This document shows, piece after piece, positions 30,914 to 42,370 of a stretch of DNA of 64,000 nt. The position numbers and the translations under genes are program-made. A model generated the notes under the pieces. It ran no database searches, was not told the origin of the DNA, and worked only from the letters and a program-made list of their open reading frames with translations. The stretch's first letter is position 1; every line of letters begins with the position of its first letter. This stretch comes from Diphasiastrum complanatum (taxonomy: Eukaryota; Streptophyta; Lycopodiopsida; Lycopodiales; Lycopodiaceae). The stretch covers positions 5,137,520 to 5,201,519 of the forward strand of contig CM055102.1 in NCBI GenBank assembly GCA_029204225.1, read 5' to 3'.

Positions 30914-33039
30914 TCACCTGGAGATACCTCCAATTGCTGGACTGGTCCAATAATCTGCACCATTATCATTGGTGATTTGTTGAGTACATGAAACAGGAAC
31001 CAAGCAAAGGCCCCTACTCCTTAGATCCTGCTTGGGCTCTTCTCCATCCAGCTTTGTCTTGTCCGAATTCCAAGAGTTCTTCCCAGCTTCCTGCAGATGG
31101 AAAAAACACCAATATGGTATATTTGATCATATTCACCAAAGGAATGGAATGTGGAGCTGAGATTAAGTTTAGAATATATTAATCTCGTAAGATCCAGGAA
31201 CTGGATAGAAATGTTAATACGTTTGCTTTCATCGTGAGAACATGGAAAAGAATTTCACGCTACATGAACATGATCAAGCGGTGCAATGCAAAGAACTTAG
31301 AAGTTACAGGAAGTTGATAGAATAGTGAAGGTGCATTTGAGTACGTTTTGGCGAGAAGACATGCTAATACTCTTCATGTATGGCTTGCTCAGCACCTGCG
31401 TTCAAGTAAATCTATAGTCAGAATATAGCGGGGGGTCAGAAAAATAAACTGTTTGTTTCTGCGGGATTTGAAGACCCACCTGAACCTGTTCGTGCAAAAA
31501 TCTGATGTAGCCTATGGCTTCATGCAAAACGGAAGCAGTGTCGGTCTGCAAAATCAAATGCGAATTCAACATCAGCTACACAAAAAGTTGCAACCTTTGA
31601 TACCTTCTGGACGCTGCTGTTGCATACTCGAATAGGGGAAACAAGAATCACGAAAGCTCACCTTACCAAATGGAGATACCAACTGTTGCAGTGCAGTGAT
31701 CTTCTCTCCAAGTTTTTCTTTTCGGACCTTTATCCACAGCAGAATCGAAATAAGAATTTTCTTGTTCCTTGAATTCTAGGGCAACGATACCTGGAAAAAA
31801 GCTGCAGATAAACCCTGTGAATGTTCAATGAATGAATTACCTTGAAGGGAAGAGTAGGGGTTGGATCCAGCCTTGGCCTCTTAAACAACTGCTCCGATGT
31901 GCTTTCAGCTGGAGCTGCTATGGAGGGCATAGCTCTCTTTTTGTCATTTTGAAGATTTCGGCCTTCACTGTCAGGTTCATCCTACCAATTCTCAAAGTCA
32001 ACAAGAGATTAGTGTGAATTTAGCTGCATCACGATTCACACTCAATGCAAGCAAATTAAGGTGAACGGCAAAAGACAATACGATGAACAAACTAGCAATA
32101 GCCTTTCGCTCAGCAGTCAGGTTCTTCTTACCATGTTCCTATTCAGCAAAGAAAAACCGGAACTGTTGCTGTCTGTTGCAGATGTTTGACCTCCAGATTT
32201 CGTGAAGGAAATGACTTCAGATATTCTGTGAAATGGCAGGTGATCCGATCGAGTAGGAGGGCTTTCAAACAAAATTTTTCCTGCAGTGCTCCCGAGTGGA
32301 TTTGATTGTCGAGAAACTGCGTAGGGTAATACTTGAGAGAGCATGGTTGGTAACCTGCTGGAGTGGGCACCCCATTGACTCCCCATATCATGAGTGGAAA
32401 AGCTATGGAGCTGAGGGAGCTCGCAACTAGTAAAGGATTCCAGCAACGGCCTATTAGCTTGTGAAAGTAAGTGTGCGTTGTCACCACCCGCATTCGTTTT
32501 TCCTGACGTACTCAGGCTGCTTAGAGGCACGCTGGAAGATCTGTCGTAGTAAGTGTCTGGCAGCTCTTGTTTAATCTTATTAGCTGTGGTGTCAAATTTG
32601 AATGAATCTGTAGAGTCTGAAGATGCATATGGCTTCTGTGAAGATAAACTCATGGGATTGATGGATCTGCGTGAGTGATCAGCCATGGACGTGGGCCAGG
32701 CTTCCAGATCCAGAAGCCTGCTACTGTGACTTTCATCTTGACTGAGTGCGTAATGAAAAGGAGCATCAAAATTGTACATGCTGTGGTTTGGTTCGACCAG
32801 CCCAAGACTCTTGGCAACGTTAGTTTGCCAAGCTTGCATTTCGTCTGGCTCCATCATGCAGCTTTCTGATGGTATTGTGTTTCGCAGTAGTTGTCTAGGG
32901 TACAAGGCCTCACGTAAGATTTCAGCTGAAGAGTACTCGATAGTTTGGGTTGCTTCAATGTTTGCACACCCTCTGCCCAAAGAAACTAACTCTCACACGA
33001 TTGCAGTGCTAAAACATACAGAAACAAACTATTGAGCAA

Positions 33040-33093
<54 letters not shown>

Positions 33094-33325
33094 CTTACAG
33101 TAGCATTGCACTGCTCCAACCAACGTTGCTGCCTGATGAGCTTTCCAATTCGGTACCAGAAAAAACTGAGCCTGGAGCTAGAGCTGCAAGCTGAGAAGGA
33201 GACCAGTCTCCCCCCTCCAGTTCTGCCAAACCATTGCTGCTCAGGGGCGCAGCGGAAGGTTGAGCATAGTTGGACGGCCATGGCGAGACATGTTGCTCCC
33301 CAGATGCCCACCAATCACTGGACAT
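30914..33325 (-). CDS. bHLH transcription factor (bHLH112/bHLH123/bHLH68-like), seven coding exons, 522 aa
   Basis: Exons read down the reverse strand: 33,325-33,099; 32,972-32,132; 31,981-31,841; 31,727-31,662; 31,545-31,480; 31,395-31,345; 31,090-30,914. All introns are GT-AG, and the lengths sum to 523 codons with no internal stop. The protein starts MSSDWWASGE, has a long Ser-rich N-terminal region, then LFKRPRLDPTPTLPFK, VRKEKLGEKITALQQLVSPF (helix 1 and loop) and TDTASVLHEAIGYIRFLHEQ (helix 2). The conserved tail is DLRSRGLCLVPVSC and NGADYW. The basic region lacks the usual His-Glu-Arg, as is normal for this subfamily of atypical plant bHLHs, some of which are stress regulators in Arabidopsis. 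Expected to be nuclear and dimeric. The least certain junction is the 31,345 donor (gtactc). The gene appears intact. Confidence 0.88.
33043..33090. repeat. GA microsatellite in bHLH intron 1
   Basis: 24 GA units; in the transcript it reads as a CU tract just after the donor site gtaagagc (33,098-33,091). Confidence 0.95.
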
Positions 33326-33374
33326 GGCACTCTCCTGATTTTCTACAACAACGCTCAAGCAATTTGAAGTATAT

Positions 33375-33891
33375 CTGCACAATATAAAACGAATTCAGTG
33401 TGTCATCTGAACAAGGTCGCACAAATTTCTCCATAGCAGGACACAAATCTATCAGCCTGCAGAAGGATGTTGGAGTTTGAGAGAGAGAAAGAGACATGTT
33501 TCGAGTCGAAGCAGAAGATGGTGCATGCGGAAGGACTTTCAAATCCTGCTTAGGCGAGATGGCTGGACATTCAGATTGAGTTGAAGACGTGGTGGCGCTA
33601 CCGTCCGAGCTGCTGCTCAATGGACTTTGCACCAGACTTGCCGCTTGCTGCCAATTTGCTTCGAGACTTCTAGAGGATGGCAGCACCTGCATAATCCCGG
33701 AAGCTGCAGTGGCTTCCAGGAGGAAACAATCCAAACTCACAGGCCGATCAGGCACCTCCTCATGTGCCCACATTGAGTTGTTCTCTTCTAGTTTCTTTTG
33801 GAATTGAAGGATAGAAAACTTCCGCTCTCTTCCTCTGCATTTAAAGTTGTATCCTATCCTAGCGTTCAGCTTCAATTTAGCGAGTGTGTTT
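33375..33891 (-). other. Probable 5' untranslated exon and intron of the bHLH gene, with upstream ORF
   Basis: A consensus donor (CCT|gtgagt) lies at 33,740-33,735 and an acceptor (tgcag|ATA) at 33,379-33,375, suggesting a 366-bp 5' intron. Upstream ATGs at 33,875 and near 33,770 (MWAHEEVPDRP) open a frame that stays open for 186 codons unspliced. Spliced, it would run out of frame over the main ATG and stop near 33,315. It could alternatively be coding if another splice pattern is used. The Ser-rich run SSSSDGSATTSSTQSE within the intron is coding-like. Confidence 0.45.
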
Positions 33892-36039
33892 TACCTTAAC
33901 TAATCTGTGCAACTAGCTACCGGCCACACTTCGCATCATTTTTTTTCTGATCCATGTCAGCCGTTAGGGTTGATAGCTAATGACGTAATGGAGTTGTTCT
34001 CCATGGCTTTTGTCCAACTTTTCATTTCGTGTTATGTTGCTTTACTGCTCCATTCATGATAATGTTTGAGCTCAGTTTCATCATATCTCTAAAAAACTGG
34101 CAGATTGAATAAATCACCCTGCGAATGCAGGAGAAGATGTAGCTACGAAGCTATTTCTATAAAAGAATTGATTCTTTTTATATCTACAGATGTATGCAGC
34201 TACAACGTTGAGCTTCTTTCAATTATCGATATACCTACTTGTTAAGGGTTTTCTCTAACAGTTTTTCTCGTAATATTCAGCTTAATACAGATTGATGACA
34301 TCTTGATAAACAGTACTGATCTCCTTGCCTGAACTCTGCGATCCGTGCGGCGTGCAGTCCAGGAAAACTACGCTTACTTTTCCAGGCTAGGATGCCCCAC
34401 CAGCTTAGCGCGTAAAATGCTCCTCAAAAAACCCGGTAGCTCATCTATTACCAAGTAGAAGTGATCACTTCCTTACGGTCTACACGATCTAGAGTTCTCG
34501 AATTTGCAGCATTTAAGCTATTTTCACACTCAAATTGATCAGTGCTTCGAGCAGGAATCTTAGATGCCTTGTACTTGCCAAATAATGACATAAACCGAAC
34601 AACTGTGCGTAAATTTCTTTGTGTCTCCAGGACGAAAATCAGGTATCCTTCAGGCCAATGACCGATCTAAGTAGCCACACCAACCTGCGATTAATGAGTG
34701 AGAGGAGAGAGGTACAAAGCCAATTGCCTGTTTACTTAGCACGTTAGCGGGGGAGTCAAGCAATACTCCGTCTTGTCGTAGACATGGATTTGGCCGAAAT
34801 CCAGAAACCCAAAGGAGACTAAATTAAACTTGATAAAGTACGGGCTACCACGTTGATGTTAGCATTATTCCTTGCAAGTACCGTATCCTCAATTGGTGCT
34901 CACTTAAAAACTGACCCACCGGCGATCTGAAGAGAACTTGACCTTGGAGCACCCTGTTCCTGCAAATATAGCTCCATCTTCACAATAGATGCGTGATATA
35001 GACACTCTGGATCTGACCATTATAGAGTATGCAACTGCGTTGGTTAGCGGTAAAGCCTTTCAAATGTTGATGCAGCATCGATTAGCTAATAAACCCGCAT
35101 CTTTTGAAACCAATATAACTGAAAACGCAAAATATGTCTATCAAGGCTGTTAGCTTTCGAATGCTGAGAGCTTTACAGCTGATGGTCCATCCTGTGACTT
35201 TTAGCGATAGAAAACAACGCTCCAAACAGCTTCTCAAAGCAAAATGTGCTCCAGCCTCCGATGCAACTTAGAAAGAGAATAGCTAGATCGTAGCTCGAGC
35301 AGGAACAACCAGGCTTCAGATCATCAGCTCAGCTCAGCTCAGCTATGTCGGCAACCGATCTAGAGGCCCTAAACAACCTAACAAGCTCCTGTGCATGCCG
35401 ACTACATCAGAGATTGACATTTGCGCTCAAGTAATCTGAACGGCACATCACCAACCAGAAAGCAAGTGAGCGAAACCGATAGCAATCGTAATCAGTCATG
35501 AACAGCTATATGGGTTTGCAGAGATTTAGCTTATCACTGAGTGCAGGGATGAATCCGATGTCGTCGATGACATCTAAGGACAGGGGGAGGGTCACCTGAT
35601 CTTTGTAGCAGAAATGGATCGAGACCGCCAAGCTTGCTCCCTCGCAGATAGGCTCGAAGATAGGGAGAGGGACGACAGAGAGAAGCTTCCTCGATCTCCC
35701 GAAACTAAAGAAAAAGACGAAACAGACAGAAAATGAGAGAAAGAGGAAAGTGAGCAAGAGAGAAAAAAAGTGACGGGCAGCGGGCAGTCGGCAGGAGTGG
35801 CATTGGATGATGCTACGACATACATAGCCATGCATGCCCATCATGCATAGATGCCATGCCAATGTGGCACTGACCTAAAAAAATTATTTGTTGGGTTCTT
35901 TTGTTTCCAAATTTTTTCTCTTTTTTTTTGCATCTTCACTTCCATGTAGAGTCTAGATTAAGGGCAAACATAGTTATTGTGTGATTCCATAAGTAAAAAG
36001 GCATTAAGAAGTTCATTTACCCTATTGAAGAATCTATTC
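33892..36039. other. Upstream intergenic region of the bHLH gene
   Basis: No recognisable protein. GC content is higher than in the repeats. (CAGCT)x4 lies at 35,325-35,344. A reverse-strand pyrimidine-rich tract at about 35,590-35,770 resembles a plant 5' leader. A reverse-strand 118-codon frame (35,862-35,506) covers it but looks compositional (Phe/Ser/Leu-rich). From about 35,880 the sequence turns AT-rich, towards element C3. Confidence 0.45.
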
Positions 36040-36986
36040 AGACAATCTTTTGAAGTTCTTGTTGCAATGGAAAGTTAAAAGTTCCAAATGAGGTGACTGA
36101 ATTGGAATGAGTTATACCTCTTCCATCTTTTACAAGCTCATAATTCACTTTCTACTAAGTCCAAAGGTTGATGCATGGAGGGATCCATTCATTATATATG
36201 TTTCTATTAGTTTATGTATTTTTTTTATCATGTTATGCAAAATTGATGTAGAGAATAGTGAAACATCCAATATGGACACTACTATCAATATCAATTATGA
36301 ATATTTTTACTATAGGATCAAAGAGAAAAGATCTATTCTTAAGAAGGGACTAGTTCTTAAGTTAGATCGAAGTAGTGTTATGCAAGTAAAGTTGAAGAGG
36401 GAGTGTGAAAGATTGTTCGTGAGAGATTTCAACAAGTTTAGTCATATTTTGGTAAATTGTCAATTGAGGCCAAAACTCATTTTAGACTTAGAGATAAACT
36501 TTTTGAAGTTATATTAGTTTAAAATACATTTAATAAACACTTTTTGAAAGTGTGGAGAAAGTTGGTAGTCTAGTTTGAGAGAGATTCAAATTTGAACTTT
36601 GGGTACATTGAATCTAGTCCCAAAATAGTAGGGTTTTTTATATTGGAGGGAAAGCCAAGTGGCAAAGTAGGATTTGGACTTGCTATATATTGTTGTAACT
36701 CGTGGAGAAAGGGATCTTCTCTCTTCTCTCTCTCATTTCATCATTATGCATAGTTCTCTTTGGGTTCTACTACTCATTGGTGCACTCTCATGACGTTATC
36801 TTGCAATTCTATGTGTAGAATGATCATGTTTTGGTTCATGTTTGATCAGTATCTCTTAGAGTTTGCATCTCATTTTTTTTATGTAAATGCTGATTTTTCT
36901 ACACTAGTAGAATTGTTGGTTTGCTCTCTTTGTAACCAAAGATCAGGGACATGGATTGGATCTTGAATGATCTGAAATCCTTCACA
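36040..36986 (+). repeat. C3 5' LTR (left limit uncertain)
   Basis: The right end is fixed by ...ccttcaca next to a perfect primer site at 36,987. TATA-like gctatatattg lies near 36,690, followed by a ctctct-rich leader. A 136-codon forward frame at 36,107-36,517 has no recognisable domain and is probably chance in AT-rich LTR sequence. The left end could lie anywhere between about 35,880 and 36,060. Confidence 0.55.
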
Positions 36987-36998
36987 TGGTATCAGAGC
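36987..36998 (+). other. C3 primer-binding site
   Basis: tggtatcagagc, abutting the LTR; initiator tRNA-Met type. Confidence 0.9.
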
Positions 36999-37587
36999 TA
37001 TTGTGTTTCAGGTTATGAAAGGATCAACCACATTTATCAAAGATTTGGAGGAGTTACCAATGCTAGAGCATGCTAGATTGATTTCTACTCAAAAATCTCC
37101 ATTTTTGCATATGTAGAATTGATCTTTTGTAGGTCAAAACTCATATAGGTTTATATACTTGATCAATTCCAATTTCACACTTGGTTTACTGGAATTAGCT
37201 AATTTTTGGTGCATTAGAAATGTCTCATTGGAGGCTACAAGGTGATATATCAAGTTTTTAGAAATTGCATAAAGAATTTGAGATATTCAATTTTTTGTGA
37301 TTTTGTCAAAACCCTAATTTTGATTGGATCTCTATTTTGTGAGGTTACTGAACTTCATTTGAGTGTGTTTCAATCTTAGAGAGTGGCAAGAATCATTAGA
37401 TTGAGGATAGATCATAGGTTGATCAAGATTTCACTATTCTATATGTTGATTTTCAAGTTAGAAGTGCTAGAAGAGATTTGAGAGGTTGCATATATTTGTG
37501 ATTTATTCTTGAGTTCATTTGTTGACAATCAAGAGAGTGCTTTGTGTATTGGAACATGTTGAAAGAAGAAGATCAGGTCATTGCAAC

Positions 37588-39013
37588 ATGGCTACAAGTG
37601 GTGGATTCATGTTGCAAGGCAATGATAGGCTTACCTCAAGTAACTATTCATTGTGGAAAGGAAGGATGGAATCACTTCTTGAGATGAATGATGTTTTGGA
37701 TATTGTTGTAGGGTTGGAGGAGAGACCAGCAACTCAACAAGATCAAATGAGGTATGATAAGAGGGCCAAAAGGGCTCTAGAGGCACATGATTAAGATGAA
37801 TGTTACCAATGAACTTCTCAAGAAGATTGGTAAGTGCACATCATCTTTGGAGGCGTGGGAAGCTTTGAAGAAGCTTTATGAATCCAAGTCTACATCAAGA
37901 GTGCTTATTCTTAGGAGGCAAATCTTTCAAAGTTTGCGAAAGAAGGAAGAGAGTACTCATGCTTTTGTTTTGAGGGTGAAAGCATTCAATGATGAGTTAG
38001 CATGTATTGATGAAAGCATTAAGGAGATAGAACTTGTTCAAGTTATACTTAATGGCTTGCTGGATGATCATGCTAATCTTGTTCAAAGTTTTGCTATTCA
38101 AAAGAGTTTGCCAAGTACTGTGGATTTGCAAGAGATCTTGGTGAATAAGGAGTATAGACTTCAATAAAGAAGAGGCGGATCTATATCGACATCTCATTAT
38201 GAAGAGGAACCTATGTTCATCAAAGGCAAGTTCAAGGGCAAAGGCAAAGGCAATTGGTCTAAAGGACAAGAACAAGGTGAGACTTCTTTTTTTGGCAAAA
38301 AGAAAGATAAGTCTAAGTTGAAATGCTTTTATTGTGAAATCAAAGGGCATTTTGCTAATGAATGTTTGAAGAAGCAAGGAGATGAAGGTAGCAAGCAAAT
38401 CAACTTTACTACTAATGATGAGGATCTAGGTGGTGGTGATTCTCTTTTGATGTGTTCTTCAAGCTCAATATCAAGTGAAGTTGACAAAGATTCATGGTGG
38501 ATTGATAGTGGAGCTAGTTCACACATGACTAGTCACAAGGAGTTCTGTACTTCTTTGGTCACTTATGATGGATCCAAGAAAGAAATTCACATGGCCAATG
38601 GTGGTGAGTGTGTGATTGAAGGTATTGGTTCAATTCCTATTTGTCTTTCTACTAATAGGAAAGCAAGAGTTGATGGTGTTCTTTACATTCTTTCACTTTC
38701 AAAGAATTCGTTAAGTGTTCGTCGAATGATAGAGAAAGGATACATGGTAAAGTTTGGTGGTGATGCTTGTTTCATTACAAAGGAAGAAATCTTGGTTGCT
38801 AGGGGCAATAGACAAGGTAGACTTTTCAAGTTTGATGCTTTTGTTATTGCTAACAAGAAGGATGGAATGGAAAAGGAGATTGGTCTCAACTTTCTAAAGT
38901 TCCCTTTTAGCATCAATAAGATTGGTGGATCTTATGCAAAGTCTAAAAAGCTTCCTTATGCTAGTCTTGTGTTTGCCTACTTAGTTATTAGTAGTGCATG
39001 CAAAGAGGGAAAT
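37588..39013 (+). pseudogene. C3: Copia gag, protease and start of GAG-pre-integrase
   Basis: Gag starts MATSGGFMLQGNDRLTSSNY with YSLWKGRMESLL. A stop near 37,792 and frameshift lead into MIKMNVTNELLKKIGKCTSS, SLEAWEALKKLYES and DDHANLVQSFAIQKSLP, then a stop near 38,165. The third frame has the knuckle CFYCEIKGHFANEC (CCHC), protease box WWIDSGASSHMTS and ECVIEGIGSIPI. It decays at GRLFKFDAFVIANKKDGMEK. Similarity ends at about 39,010, where a Gypsy-type LTR begins, so the rest of pol is gone. C4 is a close relative. Confidence 0.85.
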
Positions 39014-39654
39014 TGAAATGACCACTAGGGATAATCCCCTAAGATGAGGATAGGAAAACACAAGAGAGATTGTGGAGCAGAACCACCCAACCAATCCTAG
39101 ATCCCTCCTGGAGAATCCTCTTGGATCTAGCCCCCAAGCCATGCCAATGTGATAGCAAGAGGAGAAGAGCTCAACAGGTAACCTAGACCAAGTCGCCGAC
39201 GGAATAATCACTACCTCAATATATAGAGAGTAGGATCATGTGCATGAGCACATGCAATCCCCATGCAGGTCAACTATAAATAGGTCACAGCTCTTCATGC
39301 ATACCTCCTGCCTATATCAGTCACACATACATGCACTACTCCATATGTCTGGGTCCTCTCAAGGTCATTAGTCATTTACCATTTAAAGTACTATTTACCA
39401 TTTAAAGCTATTTACCATTTGTACAAAAGATTTGATATCACAATTCATATCATTTTACGATAAGAAAGACCATAATAATTGGTAATATTTTAATACTATA
39501 CTAATAAATAGTGTTTGGGTCCTCTCAAGGTCATTAGTCACCAACAGGCCTCGACGTGGAATTAAATCTAGACGTGACCAATAATCTCGAATACTAGAGG
39601 GCCGGTCTACCAAATTAGGACTATTCTAGGTCCTTAACCGAATATGGCCGTAAC
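39014..39654 (-). repeat. G4: Gypsy-type 3' LTR, reverse
   Basis: In reverse reading a purine tract (taagagaggaagaa, 39,668-39,655) is followed by TGTTACGGCC, the expected polypurine tract and LTR start. The LTR would run down to TG at 39,014, where C3 similarity ends. A TATA-like ctataaatag lies near 39,277, but in forward reading. The LTR contains a 142-bp insert or duplication (39,351-39,540). Confidence 0.5.
39351..39540. repeat. 24-bp direct repeat flanking a 142-bp AT-rich insert
   Basis: gggtcctctcaaggtcatta-gtca occurs exactly at 39,351-39,374 and 39,517-39,540. The insert begins with three tandem tatttaccatttaaag-like units and is otherwise AT-rich. Confidence 0.85.
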
Positions 39655-40999
39655 ATTCTTCCTCTCTTAAACAAGTTCTATCCTTAGAACAAAAAGAAGA
39701 AAACATGAAACTATTTCTTAAGCTTTCAAATCTTACCCATGAACCATTATTCTTAGTCTGATCTTTCCATCTGAAAAAGTACTTAGAGATGCAACAATAT
39801 TAAAATTGCTTGCCCCTACTCTTGAATACTAACTCAAATTCCAAAAGATACACTAAGCTATAAATTCTTCAAATGGGTTGATCTACTCCAAAACAAAATT
39901 TCATCACCTTCATGTGACCCCAGTTACATGATTTACTTTATTTCAGAAATTAAATCCAAAAGTTGAAGAGATTTTATGTCAATTTCTTGCAAAAAATAAG
40001 GCTTCTTGGTACAAATATTCTTAGAATATCCAAATATTCTAAAATACCACAATTCAGTCATCTAAAATCTCTAGGAGATCCATCAAGTCTCAGACAATCA
40101 TAACTCAAACCAAAGTATTGCACTTACTCTGATGAGTTAATAGTCCCATTCCTAGCATCATATGCAAGAAATCAACACCTATTTGTATCTTAATAGATTT
40201 ATCTGTCTCCTATAAATTTGGAGATATAGACTGAACTTTGCACACAAGCACTTATAAACTACAATCTGGAAGATAAGCAAATTTCTCACAAGTAAGCAAT
40301 CACTTAATGAAAATGCTTGTGAGATTCACACAATCTCAAGTATTTCCACAACACTCAATTGTTGTTTTGCAGGTCTGATGGTGCGCATCAACAGCTGGAA
40401 TGAAACCTCAAAGGCTTCCCATGACCCTAAGTCACTCATAGATCCTCTCATATGAGGATTCCATAGGGCATGAGGCATGAACCAGAAGATCCCGGCAGAA
40501 TCAAAAGGATTCCCAGATCCAAATTCGCTTCATCTTGACTCCAAGATGGATGTTTAGCAGTCGCTGATTACAGTTAGCAGAGATTTTAAATTCATGCAAT
40601 CTCTTTTCTAAGTTTTCACTCTTTGCTAAAGCAGGTTATTACTGCATCTCTCTATGACCTCACTTACTTTGAGCAGAGGTTTCTAAACAAGTTCCTATCA
40701 TGCAACTCTTTTGAAGGGTCTTTTTTCTTTTCTACTCCATGCTAACAAGCTTTGTTGCGACCCTCTCTACACTTGCTTTTATCTAAACAGAGGTCTCAAC
40801 TCTCACCAAATCAGATTTTATTGAGACTGAGAGGAAATAGGTTTGTCAATCAAACCTCCTCGAGTCAGCAACCTACAGGATCATAGGAGTTCTAAGAACT
40901 CATTTGCATCCACCATTAATCTAGAATGCATTCACAATCCAAAGTCTAAATCTGTCACAGCTTAGAGAGTCACCAATTTACATTTTCCAATTAATGTTT
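39655..40999. other. G4 internal non-coding region
   Basis: No coding signal. It lies between the putative G4 polypurine tract and gag remnant, where pol should be, so pol is deleted or unrecognisable. Confidence 0.4.
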
Positions 41000-41793
41000 T
41001 CAGTTTTCTTGTTTACAGTTTGCATGCTTCACACCCAAGGGGATGGTGACTTGACTGGACAACAAGGCGGTTAAGGCCTCAGTTCCACTCCCTTCTGGTT
41101 CTAAGGATGTGAATGGTTCTTTATTGAATTCCGGAGGAGAAAATCCTTCAGAGTTCATAAGTGAGATAGGTGCATTCACAGCTTGATTAGAAGGTCCAGC
41201 TGAGTCTATAGGTTCTATCGGCCGATTGAGATCACCAGTGAGAGCTTTGGCTTGTTCTTTTTGAATCCATTCTCTTATCTTTGATATATCGCTTTTTCTG
41301 TTTTTGTGGATTTGAGTACTCTCTAGGTCCAATAGGTCAAGTGTAGCGGCTTATCATATGGGGGTGACTATGTTTCTCATTCAATAGCCTCTCTATGACT
41401 GGGGGATTTTTCAACCATTGGGCACGTGTATGGACCATAGACAAGGACTTCTGATTTAACCGACTTAGCTCTCCTTTCATGTATAACAGTTGCCAAATTG
41501 ATAGGTGCATCACCTTGTGGTTTCACTGGTTGGAATAGAAAATCTTTATAATAGTGAGCATGGCCACATTCTCTATAGATGAGATTGTAACTGCCTTTGT
41601 AAGGGCACTCAACTATGTGGTGGTTTTCTCCACAATTGTAACACTGAATATGTTTCTCATTCAATATCCTCTCTATGACTGGGGGCTTTTTCAACCATTG
41701 GGCATGTGTGTGGACCATAGACAAGGAATTCTGATTTGACTGACTTAGCTCTCCTTTCATGTATAACAGTTGCCAAATTGTATACCATATCAA
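41000..41793 (-). pseudogene. G4: Gypsy gag remnant with partly duplicated knuckle region
   Basis: Reverse-strand frame with the zinc cluster CYNCGENHHIVECP followed by a second cluster (YRECGHAHYYKDF) near 41,640-41,540. After a stop near 41,377 a Ser/Pro/Glu-rich tail reads EGFSPPEFNKEPFTSLEPEG, like gag C-termini. A 131-bp stretch occurs twice (41,370-41,500 and 41,650-41,780), giving AQWLKKPPVIERILNEKH and a frameshifted second version. The duplication has destroyed the frame. No protease follows. Confidence 0.55.
41370..41780. repeat. Duplicated 131-bp segment, 280-bp period
   Basis: Copies at 41,370-41,500 and 41,650-41,780 begin atgtttctcattcaata and end tgccaaattg, with about ten differences. 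Confidence 0.85.
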
Positions 41794-41817
41794 GCTAAGA
41801 GCACATGAAATTTCATG

Positions 41818-41829
41818 GTATCAGAGCAA
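41818..41829 (+). other. Isolated tRNA-Met primer-binding site
   Basis: tggtatcagagc preceded by gaaatttca. Only about 35 bp of possible LTR precedes it before G4 gag, so it marks a truncated Copia fragment. Confidence 0.6.
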
Positions 41830-42039
41830 GAAATCAAGAAATATCATGTGCCAAATCTAAGCAAATAGCAATTACAATAAAAGTAAAGCTAAGAGCAAGA
41901 AAAGTACAAAGCATTCAAGATAGCATATCCATAGAAAGCTAGAAACAATGAGATCTCAATGGAATGAGGGCCATCTACAACCATAGGGGTTGACTAATAG
42001 GACCACCCAAACAAATGGATAAAATCTAGAGCGGGAAGC

Positions 42040-42330
42040 GAACTATCTAGGTTGGGAAGCGTGGACAAGGCCAATTTGGGCAAAAAGGTTCCTTCCTCCA
42101 AAGCACATACTATTTTAGAGGAGAGGCAACTTGGAAAGATACCCACTTGGAGAATACACCAACTATCTAGATTGAGAAGAGAACTACCTAGAGTGGGAAG
42201 CGTGGCCAAGATCAACTTGGATGCCAAGTTGGGTTCCAAACCCCATGACACATCGTATTTAAAGGGGAGCCAACTTGGAGGATCTACCAATTTAGGTAAA
42301 TTTCTAAAATTGGATGGACATGTGAAAAAG
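42040..42330. repeat. Degenerate tandem repeat of about 120-130 bp
   Basis: aactatctag-ttg-gaag...gtgggaagcgtgg-caag-ccaa-ttgg recurs from 42,041 and from 42,161. Open frames on both strands (42,052-42,369 plus; 42,380-41,994 minus) mirror the repeat and show no known domain. Confidence 0.6.
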
Positions 42331-42370
42331 GGCATGAAATGCATGGAAATTGACAAGATGCCATATTGAA

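Noticed and set aside
35506-35862. 118-codon reverse ORF upstream of the bHLH gene, Phe/Ser/Leu-rich
   Set aside because: Composition follows a pyrimidine-rich tract (possible leader); no domain seen. Kept only as a remark in the intergenic entry.
36107-36517. 136-codon forward ORF with a hydrophobic N-terminal half
   Set aside because: Lies inside the C3 LTR region, AT-rich composition, no recognisable domain and no relatives in the window; treated as chance.
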